Shown here piece by piece: positions 43,922 through 56,100 of a DNA stretch of 64,000 bases. A program made the position numbers and the translations under genes. The DNA lies in contig RPFO01000024.1 of NCBI GenBank assembly GCA_009746045.1, forward strand, positions 5,001 to 69,000. The letters run 5' to 3'. Source of the DNA: Mesostigma viride (Eukaryota > Streptophyta > Mesostigmatophyceae > Mesostigmatales > Mesostigmataceae). Numbering within the stretch: the first letter of the stretch is position 1; every line of letters starts with the position of its first letter. Below the pieces are notes generated by a model. That model was given only the letters and a program-made list of their open reading frames with translations. It did no database searches and had not been told where the DNA came from.

Positions 43922-44728
43922 AAGCTGAGAGCTGGGTGCTTAAGTCTCTGGATATCAGGCTGGGAGCTTGATTGTACATAATCCTGAGCACACCTTGAGG
44001 GGTGAGACATGTCTCTGGTGTGGGAATGTCTGACATTGTCTCTGATGGAGAGATGTCTATCTGGGGTTTTCATCTCAGTCTGAGGTTTCCCCAGATCTGT
44101 GGTTTGTGGGCGGGGTTCGATTCCCTGGTGCCGTCTTAAGGCGGAGTTTCACGGACTGGCTGACCCATCCACCATGCTGGTGAGGTGGCGACAGGTCCCC
44201 TGATTTTCCACGGTTGGAACGAGTATAGGAGCTTGTGTTTTGCATGTGCTTTGCGTAGATGTTGTGTCTGGTTCGATAAGGGGCAGCAGACCGGCGCCGA
44301 CTCCCGTCTGGGGGTCAGCAATGTTTTCTGATGAGCTGTTGTGGGTGATCTGTGGGGTTTCGCCTAAGGTCCTGAAGGTTGTACATACTTCTCAAGTTCT
44401 TAGCTGAACACCTATGGGCTGCCACAGTTGGCCAACCTCTTGTACATGGGTAACACAACGAGCCTCCCGTGAAGGGATAGGGACTCATTGTAATTTGTTT
44501 GTGCTCCTGAACCAGTATGGGTGCTATGTACATATAATAAGGAATCCAAGCTGACTGTCATGCCCAGTGGGTTGTGACTTGTAGTCGGGGAGGATGTCCA
44601 GGAATCCAAGCTGGCTGTCATGCCCAGTGGGTTGTGACTTGTAGTCGGGGAGGATGTCCAGTACCCATTGTGTGTGTTTGTATGTAGACTTGTGTGAGCT
44701 GCTACAGCTCAAGAAAAGAAAGGATTGG
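43922..44728 (+). other. Copia 3' untranslated region with 60-bp tandem duplication and polypurine tract
   Basis: No gene. A 60-bp unit starting ggaatccaagctg is present twice in tandem (44541-44600, 44601-44660) with one difference. A purine-rich stretch aagaaaagaaaggattgg (44711-44728) touches the 3' LTR and is the likely polypurine tract. Confidence 0.75.
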
Positions 44729-45428
44729 AGTTAACGCCAAGCGCATTGGCGTGATCCTGATTCGGCATTTCTCTGCGATTCCAGCGGCACCGGAACGAGT
44801 TCATTCCGACAAGTATCAAGAAAGTTATGGCGTTCCGACTTCCCGGTCGCGCGCGAGCGCGAGCCGGCTGTTCTTCTAAGTCGGACGTGAATATTTGCCG
44901 ACGACATATGGGGTCGACAGTAATTCCTGGGCTGACAGGAATTAGGTGCTGTACCTACGACGGTATTGGATTAATACGTCGTACGCAGGAAATAGGAACC
45001 TTAAACTGTGGTCTGTTGGTACCGCAGGCCTAGTCCTGGACTTCTAGGTGCAGATGCAATAATCACTGTGGTGACTGTACTCTGTGGTCACTGTGCCTGT
45101 ATGGAAGACCTACTGTATAGGAACTGGGCGCTGTACAGGTAGTGAATACTGTACCGGGAGTGTTATTACTGAGCATACCTCTTAGGTTGCTCAGGACTAG
45201 CAAGCACAGTGCACAAGTATATAAAGAATAGGCCAGTGCCATTTGGGCAGATCTCTTGCGAGCCCGCCTCACGTGTTGTGCCTTGACTTGGCAAGCGCGT
45301 GTACAAGCCTCAAGTGTGTGAGCGCTGTAACATTATCCAATTTTAACAAAGCTCCGTTTCCAACCATATTCACACATTGCTGCATTGCAACCATATCCTT
45401 CACATTGCGTTTGCTAGGAACGTTAACT
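44729..45428 (+). repeat. Copia 3' LTR
   Basis: 700 bp, matching 28112-28807 apart from a few substitutions and 1-2 bp insertions. It is followed by the atagc target duplication. Confidence 0.95.
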
Positions 45429-45474
45429 ATAGCGGCAGTGACTACCAATGGATACAAGCTAGGGCTATTATGCA

Positions 45475-46740
45475 GGCTATTCTAGCTCGCTGGGGGCGTC
45501 CACATCTTGTGGTTGATCATCAGGTCCCCGCCCCTCCAGTACACCTTGGGCTTCTGGGGGCCGGTCCCGTGCTTGTGGCGGAGGTATTCCGGCCACATGT
45601 CGCGTCGCTGCTGCTGCTGCTGAGCGGGGGTCAAGTCGTCGTCCAGCGTCCAGGTGAGGTCGTGCAACCGCAAGCTTGCGTTGCGAGAGAGGAACCGCTG
45701 CTTGTCCTCACGGGAGGGGAAGGTGAGCCGGACTGGTGGGGGAGCGCCGCCCTGTCCCGTGAGTGGGGAAGGCGGTGGCACCCACGCAGTTCTACCTCAC
45801 CTACCAGGCCCATGAGGGTAAGGAGCTGGTCCTTAAGCTCGTCGGCAAGGGAGGTTGACGTCTCACCTGGCTTCTGCATGGGGGAAACGACGCAGCACCA
45901 CCTGGCAGTCGCGGCGGGCGCGGTCGGTGGCCTGGCGAAGGTCTTCAAGCTCCTGGAGTTTCGTAGCGATGGCGTCGGTGGTGGAGGCAGTCGCTGTCCC
46001 GTCCGCAGCAGGTCCGCATAGGAGAGGGGCGGGAGGTCACCAGCATCCAGCCAGGGTGGCTGGGATGCGATGGTGGCCGTCTGCTCGGCGATCTTTCGGA
46101 CCTGTGAGGCCAGGGCCTCAGTGTGGGCGGTGATGGCTTCAAGCTTCTTCATGAGCACTCCGCACTTGCCCTCCAAGCTGGTTTAGGCGAGAGACAAGTG
46201 CAGCGTGCGTCTCGGATGCCTGCGCCGCGGTGCACATGCAGCGCCGTGAACTGAGGTTGGAGCTTGTGGACGCCTTACCTTGGTTTCCACATTGGAGACC
46301 GCCTCCACCGTGTACGTTGAGCGTCGTGTTCAGCAAGGTCAGCTTCTCGGCCAACGACCAGACGTCACGTGCTCCTCCATCACTGCTCGGATGTCATCCT
46401 TGCGGAGGGAGGGAGCCGATGTGGCAGCTGGCTGCGCAGGCCAGGCTAGGTTGCGGAGCTTGCTTGTGATGTCGTCTTCCGTTAGCTGGAAGAAGCTGCA
46501 CAGGATAGCGAGGCGGTGGGCGGTCACTGGCATCTTGGTGAGGAACTCCTCCAGGTGCTCGTCGCGGATGGGCGCATGGGGGCCACGGAGCTTGCGTTCC
46601 TGTGCTAAGAACTGGACTACTTCGGCGCATTCTTCCTTGGTCAGTTGCAGCCAGCGAAGGAAAGAAAAGCATTCGTAATCTGGTAGGTACTTTCGCCATT
46701 TGTGTTCGTCGGGATATGCCTTTTGTTCGGTCAGGATATG
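45475..46740 (-). pseudogene. L1-like LINE ORF1, decayed
   Basis: On the minus strand successive frames carry TAHRLAILCSFFQLTEDDIT, a coiled-coil-like EAITAHTEALASQVRKIAEQ, PPLSYADLLR, then VRLTFPSREDKQRFLSRNAS and LDDDLTPAQQQQQRRDMWPE with KVYWRGGDLMI. This coiled coil plus RRM-like plus C-terminal order is typical of ORF1 nucleic-acid chaperones of L1-clade elements. Several frameshifts break it. The Copia element inserted next to its 3' end. Confidence 0.65.
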
Positions 46741-46752
46741 CCGCCCTAGTTG

Positions 46753-47700
46753 GCCAATTAATTAATTGATTAATTAATTAATTAATTAATTAAACTCGTG
46801 CTCCCGTTGGGGAGTCACGGAGCACAGGAGTGCTTTTAATCCCTGAATGTCAAGGAGACAACCAGCACAGGCCAGAAATCGGGAGAATCCGGACCATGAA
46901 TGTGCACATGAACAGGAAGAAAGGGCAGAGACATCCTTTCTCCTTCATGCCAGAGGCATGCCACAGCAGCAATCGGACACGATAAACAATCCGGCAAGTT
47001 CTGTGGGTGCAATAAGACCCATGTGGTTGGCCAACCCGCTGGCCGCGGGGGCCGGCCAGACCAAGGTTGGTGTCTACCTGACTGGCGAGCAAGGTTAATT
47101 ATTTCGTGCTCCCGGCCTCCCGTTGGGGCGAGCAAGATGTCCTACGAATGCTATCCTACGCTGCCTAATCTCGTCCGAAATGCGAGGCATATACCCTGAT
47201 ACAAAGACTCTAAAGACCTATGTGTGGAAAACCCTACGTTCAGGACCTGCCGAAGCATCCTGGTAACCGTGCCGTCCATGCAGCCAGGTGGCCAGCGCTC
47301 GTGTCCGTGAGCGTACATGCCTCGGCGCCGTAGGTGAGCACCGTGAGGAACAGGACCTTGAGGAGCACTCGCTTGCGGTTCTCGCCCAGGTCCTTTGAGT
47401 GCCAGCAGGCGGGGTTTGAGCGAACGAAGCCTGGCCCAGGCCAGGCCGATGCGGATGTCCACGTCGTCGGCGGGATCGGGGAGCATGCTCGGCCCAGCAG
47501 TTTGAAGCGATCACGTACGGAACGGGGGCCTCCGTCCCGTCTAGCAGCCGTGGCTTCAGTTCGGCGGGCAACTGGTAGCCCCAATCACCATCGCCTCAGC
47601 TTTGACACTAATTTCCAACCCCACCGCCCGCGCCTCCAAGCCCAGACAGTCCAGCCAGATATGGAGACGTCCGATGATGTACATGCATGAATAATTAGTT
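46753..47700 (-). mobile_element. LINE 3' part (minus strand) with hairpin and (AATT)n tail
   Basis: Minus frames around 47150-47690 read LFLTVLTYGAEACTLTDTSA and resemble LTYGAETWTL of the LINE at 60044-61457. The 3' end has gtgactccccaacgggagca and a long (TTAA)n tail (46757-46796). A 40-bp piece of the family R repeat (46853-46893) lies between the coding remnant and the end, so the copy is rearranged. Confidence 0.65.
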
Positions 47701-48254
47701 AATATTGAATGTAGGGAAGTAAGTGCGTGAACATGCACTGAAGCGGGCATGCATGCCACGGAGTACCCGATGAGGTACTTTTCTACGTTGATACTTCACC
47801 CGCGAAGGCAAGTGGCGCGACTCACTCGCCCAGCTAGGTCTGGAGTCGCAGATTATTAGCAACTCCAATAATATCGAATGTGAAAAAATTAAATTAAGGA
47901 GTATACATGTTTGTGTAGTTTTTTTGCAGGTGCATGTGCTTCAATTCTTGTCATGGATTACATCACCGTTAACCGTACTGGCCAGATCTTTTTAGTGGAA
48001 GAAAGAATGCGGATCGCACTAGCATGTATACAGTGCTGTGGCCGCCAGACAATGCCCCACCATGCGATCACCCACGCACATTTCAGCATTAGTGCACCCA
48101 CAGTTATGCCAGACTCTACTAGTGAGTAGTTAAGATTGCAGCTGTAGCTTGCCTCCGGGCATCATTGAGGGAAGATGGGTGTCTCTGCCCCCTTCCCAGT
48201 GTGCAACCTACAGGGATGAAAAGCACTTATTGATGTTACTAATTAATTAATTAA
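47701..48254. other. Unassigned spacer ending in an (AATT)n tail
   Basis: No gene recognised. It ends at 48238-48258 in a run of AATT repeats, probably the tail of another LINE copy, into which the next TTAA element inserted. Confidence 0.45.
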
Positions 48255-50540
48255 TTAAGGGGAGGGGACATGCCTAAAGGGCACTTTTCTGGAAACCATA
48301 CCTATGCATGTGCAAAAAATCCAATGATGATTGGGGACCATAAATATGATTAAAAAAAAATTTTCCAGCCACTTGGGGGGGGTACTAGCCCCCACCATAC
48401 ACCGGTAACGCGCTAAAAATAGAAAAAGACGCTATTTTAGTCACATTTTCCCTAGGACAATGGGCAAACATATTGGGACCAAATCATATATTCCCGCATA
48501 GTTCCCCCACTTTTGAGAAATTCTACCTAATTGGGACCAAGAAATAAGAATGTTTACTCACGTTGATGGATTTCCCGCAAAACAGGTACTTTTTTAATCC
48601 AAAAAAAAAAAATCAAATCATAAACACATCATATCGTGCTCCACCATATATTCCCAAATATTACAGGTGGGGGGACATGCAGCCCCAAATTTTCAGGTCA
48701 TTCTGACGAGCGCAGCTCTAGTTGATGGATTTCCTAGGTAGCCACCTGTGACGAAGCTAAGGGAGGTTTCTTAGTGTATCTTACACCATAAACACCCCTT
48801 TATCCATCCAAACCATGCAAAAACTGGCCAAACCACATGCTGCCAACCTCTGCACATACGGTACCTCCTATGTTCAAGGTTTGACGCCATTCTGACAAGA
48901 ACTGCCCAAGTTACAACCATTCCAAGACGGCCACCCATGTGGACTCTACAAGGAAATTAGAGTAACCATTCAGCCACACTAGCACCTCCTTCTTCATCAA
49001 GGACATCTGCAAACTGACCAAAGCACACATAATTAACTCTTGCACGCTGACGGCAACGCATGCTCAACGTGGGGGGTCATTGTGACAAGAACTACTCAAG
49101 TTGATGGGTTTCCTATATGACCACCTGACAAGGCGCTAAGGACCACTCAGTAAGTTAGTAACCCCACAGTGCCACTTCGTATGCCATCCAACATGCACCA
49201 AAACCATGCTGAGTATGTTTACAATGTACGAAGGGGTGGCCACGCTCCTCATATGTCTTCATCATCCCTCCAGCATGGCCAGCCTTGTAAATATGTTCAT
49301 AGCCTTGACGATGGTAGCCCTAATATGCCTAAGCAGCATTTCCTATGTTTCTCCTAGGTTAGAGTGTAAGGTTGATGAAAACCAAGCTAATCAACTCAAC
49401 AACACCTCCTAAACTGTCCTCCCCGGCATGGATGACAAACTGGGACTATGGAGGGCAAGGAACCAAGTAGGAACATGGTATATATAGCTTGCATGCAGTC
49501 ATGCATGTCAACCATGGTTGGCTCAGCACATTGTAGTCTTGTCACATCATCATAACAAAGGAAAGCTCAAACAACCATTGGTGACAGCTATCTACATGCA
49601 GTCACACATATGCAATATCTCCAACATCATCATCACTAAAACACTTCCATCCCTGCACGATAAAATTCAAAGAAACCATTGGCGGCCCTTCAGCGCATGA
49701 GCGCTGTGATGCCGCTGAGAAGAGAGGGTGCGTCACTCTCACACAACAAGAAGCGTCCATACGCACAACATCCTTGCCGGAACACGTTTTATGAAATGCC
49801 TTATACCTTCCCGAAGAGCTATAGGCTGCGACTGAAGCGGCCCTGATCACGACATCAACGAAAACAATCTAAAGCTGCCAGGTATTCGACAACACAACGG
49901 CAAGCGACGGCGAGATAGCTGGCGGAAACGGCCCAAAAAGAACGCAAAAAACCTCGAACGATGAGCTCATAGAAGAAAGCACTGATAGCAGATAACATTC
50001 GCGACAAACCTGTACCTCGCTCTCGTAAATCCCTCGCCCAGGCGCGCAACAACCGCCGTTCTTCCATGGACAGGTCAGACACGCACTGCGCAGGTCTGAA
50101 CAATTACTTACCGATTATGGCCGAAAATCTGGCAAAAAGCACCAGCTCGGTTTAGAATTCGATGCAAAGGGTATTAACGCCTGCTTCACGGTCAAAACAA
50201 CCCTAAAAACCGCGATTTTACTGCCGCTATCATGAATTCTATTTTATTCCGCGCGACCAAAAAATTCAGATTACCCCCCATGCCGATGGCATTAAAAAAC
50301 AACAGCGATATTGTAAACCAGCTGATTTCCGCCACAAACTAACATCATAAACTCATCGTCTTTTAGATTCGAGTAAAATTTTTGCATTTCGCCTGCCCTA
50401 GTGTGGTAGTTTCGCCTGAACGCAGTCGCCATGGCCACTTCTGCAATGGGTGCGCGCACCGTGCACGTGAAATTTATGACCTTCGGTACCGGCGCGAATT
50501 TTTTGGCGCCAAAAAATTCGGGCATGTCCCGTCCCCTTAA
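48255..50540 (+). mobile_element. 2278-bp TTAA-flanked DNA transposon, copy E1
   Basis: TTAA at 48255-48258 and 50537-50540. Ends GGGGAgGGGACATGCC and, inverted, GGGGAcGGGACATGCC. The interior has no ORF above 83 residues, so it is non-autonomous. TTAA duplication with GG ends is compatible with Kolobok-like elements and less so with piggyBac (CCC ends). A copy of exactly the same length lies inverted at 54336-56613. Confidence 0.85.
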
Positions 50541-50752
50541 GGGGAGGGAATATGCCTAAAGAGCACTTTTCTGGAAAACCATACCTATGCATGTGCTTAA
50601 AATCCAATTATGATTGGGAACCATAAATATGATTTTTTAAAAAAATTCCAACCACCTGGGGGGGGTACTAGCCCCCACCAGATGCCGGTTACGCGCTAAA
50701 AATAGAAAAAGACGCTACTTTTGGCATATTTTCCCTAGGACAATGGGCAAAC

Positions 50753-50950
50753 CCTGTGGGCAAGCCACCTCCCCCCAAGAGGAGGAGGCGTTTTGATGAG
50801 TAGGGTAGTTCGGATTTTTCTAGACTAGCTAGATTAGCGTTAGGTTAGTTCGATTACTACGCGGCTCTCCCCACTCCACCACCCATCAAGGAATATGTGC
50901 TACATGATCTCCCAACGGAGGCATGTTCTAATTTAATTTAATTTAATTTT
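50753..50950 (+). mobile_element. LINE 3' end inserted in E2
   Basis: 198 bp: a peptide end VGKPPPPKRRRRFDE, stop, UTR with ctacatgatctcccaacgga and a (TTTAA)n tail. Flanked by the duplication aatgggcaaac (50742-50752 and 50951-50961). Confidence 0.85.
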
Positions 50951-51055
50951 AATGGGCAAACATATTTGGACCAAATCATATATTTCCATATAGTTCCCCC
51001 ACTTTTGAGAAAGTCTGCCTAATTTTGAGCACAAAATAATTATGTTTAGACACAT

Positions 51056-52898
51056 TCGGGGTTCTTTGAACGGAGTTTCTTCTATACGTGAATGCGGGAA
51101 CAAGAGGCCGCTGGATGAGCGGCTTATAGGTCGTAGTGTCTTCTCGTAGCTGTTTGGCTAGAGCTTTTGTGATTAGTAGATGCAGTATAGTGCATGGTTG
51201 AAAAATGAATTAAATAAATGTGCGTTCCGCGCTTGGGTTGATTATACCCGGGCGGAACGGGGCGTGAGGTGCAGTGCCCCTGAAAAGAACAACCTACGCA
51301 TTATTTAATACTAGCCGTGCAGATTCGGGATATTCTACCCCCGGTCTGTACGGTTAGCGTCTTACTAGCATCACTGAACATAAGGGTTTAATGACGTCAG
51401 TTAGCTAGGGATAAGGGAGGTTTTGCGACTAAAAGCCGCTCTGGCTGGTTTTGTCGGCCTCTTTCTTTGCTCGTTGTCGTTGCGGCGGCAGCCGCAGCTA
51501 TGGGTGCTGCGGAGCAAAATCCCAAAAGCACTGGTTGCACCGGCCACTTGGCCAGTGGTGAGACTTCCAGTTGTTAACCGGCCAGGCGTAGTTCCTCGGC
51601 CGGTTAACTAAAAGAAAAGAAAATGATTACCTCCGGTCCGCACCTTTTCCCCAGCTTGGGGTCTTTGGTGGGCCGGGTGCCGTGACAGGTGCTCAACTGT
51701 CGCTTGGTCGGCCCAGTGCGCGAGCTGGTGCTCCGTACCTGGGGATGCTTGCACCCCGGGTTGGAGCCGGATGGCTGGCACTGGCGACCCGTGTCTCGGT
51801 CCGCGGCCTGCGGCTTTTTCTTCGGAAATTGCTGCTGGCCAGCAAACTTTGCAATTGCCTTCCGCCGAGGGGGGGGGGTTGGGGCTGGGGACGGCGATGG
51901 GAAAAGCGCCTAAGCTAGAAATTTTTTCCCCACGCATAGAAACCTCGGGGGGGAATGCGGTCTTGGCTGAACGGACTCTCGTTCAGCCAGGTGCCTGGGG
52001 CTGTGGCCTCGGGCATCCGGGCTGGCGGGGTCTGGGCTAGGTCCACGTTTTTTCTCGAAGCACCCCGGGTCTATGGGGAGACGGCCATAGCGGTACCGAC
52101 TCGGGGCCCCGAGAGGGGTCATGATAGGCTGGCCGTGCGCAATCGCAGTGCAAATGCGCTGGGCCTTTTTGGGCCTGGCCATGCATCCACAGCCGCCGGG
52201 CACACGCCTCCCGATGTGGGGGGGCTCCCGTTTTGCGGCAGGGCGGTCACTTCTGACAACGAGCAAGGTGGAGTGCGGCTTCAAGGGAAAGCCAGGGCGG
52301 GGGTGATTGGGCAACGTACTTCATGAAGGGCCTTGAACGGCGTGCCTCCGGGCATGTCAATAGTGTCACATGTATGCTTCCACTTATTGTTTTAATGAAG
52401 ATGCTGGTTTTTGTGGGAGCTACGTGGGACATGAATCGGGGTTCTTTGAACGGAGTTTCTTCTATACGTGAATGCGGGAACAAGAGGCCGCTGGATGAGC
52501 GGCTTATAGGTCGTAGTGTTTTCTCGTAGCTGTTTGGCTAGAGCTTTTGTGATTAGTAGATGCAGTATAGTGCATGGTTGAAAAATGAATTAAATAAATG
52601 TGCGTTCCGCGCTTGGGTTGATTATACCCGGGCGGAACGGGGCGTGAGGTGCAGTGCCCCTGAAAAGAACAACCTACGCATTATTTAATACTAGCCGTGC
52701 AGATTCGGGATATTCTACCCCCGGTCGGTACGGTTAGCGTCTTACTAGCATCACTGAACATAAGGGTTTAATGACGTCAGTTAGCTAGGGATAAGGGAGG
52801 TTTTGCGACTAAAAGCCGCTCTGGCTGGTTTTGTCGGCCTCTTTCTTTGCTCCCCACCCACCCACCCTTGTCTTGGTTGCCTCTAGGGCAACGTACTT
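51056..52898 (+). mobile_element. Non-autonomous DIRS/PAT-like element G (split direct repeats)
   Basis: A 417-bp repeat A occurs at 51056-51472 and 52436-52852 with two differences. The 127 bp before the second A (B1, 52309-52435) has its first 13 bp repeated (52886-52898) after a ccca-repeat linker. The A1-internal-B1-A2-B2 order matches the split direct repeats of PAT-type DIRS elements, with B2 truncated here. The 0.84-kb interior has no reverse transcriptase or tyrosine recombinase. It shares short interior motifs (gtacctggggatgcttgc) with element F. Confidence 0.65.
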
Positions 52899-53141
52899 AT
52901 TACATTGATGGATTTTCTCGCAAAAAGGGTACTTTTTTTCACCAAAAAATATAAAACAAATCATAAACACATGGAATCATGCCATATCTTATATTTTCAA
53001 ATACTGCAGAGGGGGGGACATGCAGCCCCAAATTTTCAGGTCATTCTGACAAGCGCAGCCCTATTTGATGGATATTCCTAGATTGCCACCTGTGATGACG
53101 CTGACGGAGGTTTTAGATTAGCTAGTATTTAACCACACTAA

Positions 53142-56100
53142 TCGGATTTCTTTGAAAAGAGTTTCTCGAAGTGAGGCGGGGAATAAGGCCGCTCACGGGA
53201 GCCGCCTGGATGGTCGGCTGAACCGGGCGGGTTTGGCAGATGTAACCGGATTTGGCTAATGGCTGGCGACCTGGAATTGTTAGTAGGGGCAGTGGCCCTA
53301 TTGTGCTACAATCTCGAAACAATCTTATGCTTAAAGTTTGACAGGGCCGGGTTTGTTGAACCGGTTTGTTGAATGATAATTAGAACCTTTCGGAAAGGGT
53401 ATTTGATTGGTTGTTGTTTTTGTGGTACGGTAGTAGGTGTCGCTACATTCTCAGGTTGGCGTGTTAAGTTAAGCTCGGTTGCTGATGTCAGCCCCGTGCT
53501 AGGGCAGTTTGACTACTTTGGCGGCGTAGTGACATTGTTGTGGTCTTTTTTCTTGTAAACGTTGGCTGAGCGCCGACGGCTGAGGCTATGGCGGTACAAG
53601 AAGTGCCTCACCAGCCTTGCGCTCAGCATGGGTGCGGGGCTAAAATTTGTTAACCAAATTTCCGGCATCCATGATCCCTGGCTGCTTAAGGCGGTTGGGA
53701 TTCATGGCTGCCACTGGCCCGGAATTAATGTCCGGGTGATCGGGGTTTAAATGCGAAGCGGGGGCTGATGCATTATTTAATGGCTGGTTTGTTTGAAAGA
53801 AACGGCCAGCTGGCCGGGTTGGGCAAGGGCTAGCTTGCTTGATGGTTCCGTACCTGGGGATGCTTGCGCCTCGGGTTGGGCTGTCGGCAGGCTGGCCTGC
53901 CTTTGAGTTGTCTCGTACCTGGAAATGCTTGCATTCCGGGTTGGGCTTGGCTTGAGGGCCGCCGCGGCTCGGGGGGGTAAAAAATTTAAGTCACCGTTGT
54001 GGGACACGGAGCCTCGGCGCAGGAGGCAAGGGCTGAAAACCAACTTGATTTCGTAATCAGTGGTATTTCCACTTTTTTGTACGGAAGGAGTGTTTATGTG
54101 CTCGGCACTAGGTTGGTTGCTCTTCAAAAAAGTTGTAAACTGGGCGTCGGCTGGAATCAGCGGCGCCAGTCAGCAGCTTTTGCTTTGACTTTGTGTTCCG
54201 CGACAGCACCCCTTAGCGGACCAGAGAAGAGGTCGGCAACGAGGTCAGCGGGGGCCCCCGAGTGGGGTCAAAAATGCGAGCTGTGTCGATTGACAGTGCA
54301 TGAATTTTTGTGCATTCACAGTCGCTGGGAATTAAGGGGACGGGACATGCCCGAATTTTTTGGCGCCAAAAAATTCGCGCCGGTACCGAAGGTCATAAAT
54401 TTCACGTGCACGGTGCGCGCACCCATTGCAGAAGTGGCCATGGCGACTGCGTTCAGGCGAAACTACCACACTAGGGCAGGCGAAATGCAAAAATTTTACT
54501 CGAATCTAAAAGACGATGAGTTTATGATGTTAGTTTGTGGCGGAAATCAGCTGGTTTACAATATCGCTGTTGTTTTTTAATGCCATCGGCATGGGGGGTA
54601 ATCTGAATTTTTTGGTCGCGCGGAATAAAATAGAATTCATGATAGCGGCAGTAAAATCGCGGTTTTTAGGGTTGTTTTGACCGTGAAGCAGGCGTTAATA
54701 CCCTTTGCATCGAATTCTAAACCGAGCTGGTGCTTTTTGCCAGATTTTCGGCCATAATCGGTAAGTAATTGTTCAGACCTGCGCAGTGCGTGTCTGACCT
54801 GTCCATGGAAGAACGGCGGTTGTTGCGCGCCTGGGCGAGGGATTTACGAGAGCGAGGTACAGGTTTGTCGCGAATGTTATCTGCTATCAGTGCTTTCTTC
54901 TATGAGCTCATCGTTCGAGGTTTTTTGCGTTCTTTTTGGGCCGTTTCCGCCAGCTATCTCGCCGTCGCTTGCCGTTGTGTTGTCGAATACCTGGCAGCTT
55001 TAGATTGTTTTCGTTGATGTCGTGATCAGGGCCGCTTCAGTCGCAGCCTATAGCTCTTCGGGAAGGTATAAGGCATTTCATAAAACGTGTTCCGGCAAGG
55101 ATGTTGTGCGTATGGACGCTTCTTGTTGTGTGAGAGTGACGCACCCTCTCTTCTCAGCGGCATCACAGCGCTCATGCGCTGAAGGGCCGCCAATGGTTTC
55201 TTTGAATTTTATCGTGCAGGGATGGAAGTGTTTTAGTGATGATGATGTTGGAGATATTGCATATGTGTGACTGCATGTAGATAGCTGTCACCAATGGTTG
55301 TTTGAGCTTTCCTTTGTTATGATGATGTGACAAGACTACAATGTGCTGAGCCAACCATGGTTGACATGCATGACTGCATGCAAGCTATATATACCATGTT
55401 CCTACTTGGTTCCTTGCCCTCCATAGTCCCAGTTTGTCATCCATGCCGGGGAGGACAGTTTAGGAGGTGTTGTTGAGTTGATTAGCTTGGTTTTCATCAA
55501 CCTTACACTCTAACCTAGGAGAAACATAGGAAATGCTGCTTAGGCATATTAGGGCTACCATCGTCAAGGCTATGAACATATTTACAAGGCTGGCCATGCT
55601 GGAGGGATGATGAAGACATATGAGGAGCGTGGCCACCCCTTCGTACATTGTAAACATACTCAGCATGGTTTTGGTGCATGTTGGATGGCATACGAAGTGG
55701 CACTGTGGGGTTACTAACTTACTGAGTGGTCCTTAGCGCCTTGTCAGGTGGTCATATAGGAAACCCATCAACTTGAGTAGTTCTTGTCACAATGACCCCC
55801 CACGTTGAGCATGCGTTGCCGTCAGCGTGCAAGAGTTAATTATGTGTGCTTTGGTCAGTTTGCAGATGTCCTTGATGAAGAAGGAGGTGCTAGTGTGGCT
55901 GAATGGTTACTCTAATTTCCTTGTAGAGTCCACATGGGTGGCCGTCTTGGAATGGTTGTAACTTGGGCAGTTCTTGTCAGAATGGCGTCAAACCTTGAAC
56001 ATAGGAGGTACCGTATGTGCAGAGGTTGGCAGCATGTGGTTTGGCCAGTTTTTGCATGGTTTGGATGGATAAAGGGGTGTTTATGGTGTAAGATACACTA

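Larger units (their letters stand above)
28107..45433 (+). mobile_element. Copia-type LTR retrotransposon with nested Gypsy (outer element)
   Basis: Bounded by the 5-bp duplication atagc (28107-28111 and 45429-45433). The two LTRs are at 28112-28807 and 44729-45428 and have ends AGTTAACG...CGTTAACT. It carries gag, integrase, protease, reverse transcriptase and RNase H on the + strand. A Ty3/Gypsy element (33565-42764) interrupts the reverse transcriptase. Without the nested copy and its duplication the element is about 8.1 kb. The LTRs differ by about five small changes in 700 bp, so the insertion is fairly young but older than the nested one. Confidence 0.93.

Noticed and set aside
49169-50607. 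Small ORFs shared with the inverted region 54.3-55.7 kb
   Set aside because: Mirror images within two copies of the same non-coding transposon; lengths below 90 residues and no motif.
51056-52852. Elements F and G as ordinary TRIM/LTR retrotransposons
   Set aside because: The repeats lack TG...CA ends and no PBS was seen after A1. The extra B1-A2-B2 repeat in F fits split direct repeats better.
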